Source: Neptunomonas japonica DSM 18939
GTDB lineage: Bacteria > Pseudomonadota > Gammaproteobacteria > Pseudomonadales > Balneatricaceae
Direction: 5' to 3'
DNA length: 64,000 nt
Assembly (NCBI RefSeq): GCF_000422765.1
Contig: NZ_AUGR01000018.1
Location: 1 to 64,000 of the forward strand
Shown here: positions 63,795 through 64,000 of the stretch, in pieces
Layout: the number at the start of each line of letters is the position of its first letter
Numbering within the stretch: the stretch's first letter is position 1
The notes under the pieces: generated by a model
Told to the model about the DNA's origin: nothing
The model's input: only the letters and a program-made list of their open reading frames with translations
The model's database searches: none
Position numbers and translations under genes: made by a program

Positions 63795-64000
63795 TTAACT
63801 CTCGGCGCAGTTTTTTTCTGCGCGTAAAAGGAAATCATCAAATTGATGATCAGCTTCATTATCTAGTTCAGCGCCGCCAAAGCTTATATCAACCGGAATA
63901 TTAGTATCTGCAATGGTTATATCTCGATTGGCAACGGCGGTTTTAATGCGGTGAGTGACAATTTCGATTTGTTCTAACGTTGCATCAATTAAGCAAATAA
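63795..64000 (-). CDS. Possible GGDEF-type protein, C-terminal end, truncated by window
   Basis: An open frame enters from the window edge and ends at TAA (63795-63797), with no internal start codon, which supports it being the end of a longer gene. The residues ([20 protein letters not shown], then [12 protein letters not shown] and [15 protein letters not shown]) resemble the last third of a diverged GGDEF domain, where a Cys/Asp-Ser-Ile-Gly strand is followed by LLxxAxxALYxAK. RnpA is excluded by sequence. The identity is uncertain because only 68 residues are visible. Confidence 0.42.
   Translation of the reverse strand, partial: ICLIDATLEQIEIVTHRIKTAVANRDITIADTNIPVDISFGGAELDNEADHQFDDFLLRAEKNCAES

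Noticed and set aside
1..64000. CRISPR array
   Set aside because: No regularly spaced direct repeats with unique spacers and no cas gene; the TnsA fragment alone does not imply a CRISPR-associated transposon.

Overview
The window looks like the chromosome of a marine gammaproteobacterium, most likely an Oceanospirillales relative. This is inferred from moderate-to-low GC and from a core gene set (dnaX-ybaB-recR, rnd-ycgL-ycgN, rpsA, recC-recB-recD, ptsP, a CbrA-like transporter/sensor, mqo) whose protein sequences are gammaproteobacterial in style. No rRNA, tRNA or CRISPR array was recognised.

Bases 1 to about 17,700 are accessory DNA. They begin with the 3' end of an RTX protein gene, an M23 peptidase and an operon of three related exported proteins of unknown function (1,100-5,780). 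An AT-rich stretch and two transposon relics (IS1380-like and IS3-like) follow. Next comes a compact probable defence island (7,749-14,547): a three-gene TIR operon (ThsB-like TIR protein, small unknown protein, TIR protein with a novel C-terminus), an unknown protein paired with a PIN nuclease, a single-pass membrane protein, and an LRR-Roc-COR (Roco) GTPase. The island is followed by a fragment of a Tn7-type TnsA endonuclease and by a peptidoglycan-binding/CHAP-like hydrolase next to a lipoprotein. A structured dispersed repeat (about 300 bp, four copies, two of them partial or diverged) recurs at 0.8, 14.7, 17.3 and 20.1 kb.

From 17.7 kb the sequence is mostly core. It contains an EF-G paralogue, a Bcr/CflA-type efflux gene broken by an in-frame TAG, a Met/His-rich periplasmic protein with a cytochrome c, then dnaX (with a complete programmed -1 frameshift signal), ybaB, recR, rnd, ycgL and ycgN. 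On the minus strand lie rpsA with a three-hairpin leader, a coiled-coil membrane protein and prc. The plus strand continues with an FKBP lipoprotein, apeB, a SlyD-like FKBP, and an operon for MoxR / DUF58 / TgpA-like transglutaminase / YgjP-like metallopeptidase.

The last third holds a chemoreceptor with an unusual cytoplasmic C-terminal domain, a double-receiver response regulator whose first receiver lacks the phosphoacceptor Asp, an MFS transporter, ptsP, the overlapping recC-recB-recD recombination operon, a glutaredoxin, mqo, an SH3-domain membrane protein, an MscS channel, a CbrA-like SLC5 protein without a kinase, yidD and the edge of a possible GGDEF-type gene.

The best candidate for a previously undescribed system is the TIR operon at 7,749-9,862. 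The dispersed repeat family, the unknown-PIN pair, the membrane protein-Roco pair and the three-paralogue exported operon are the next most interesting.
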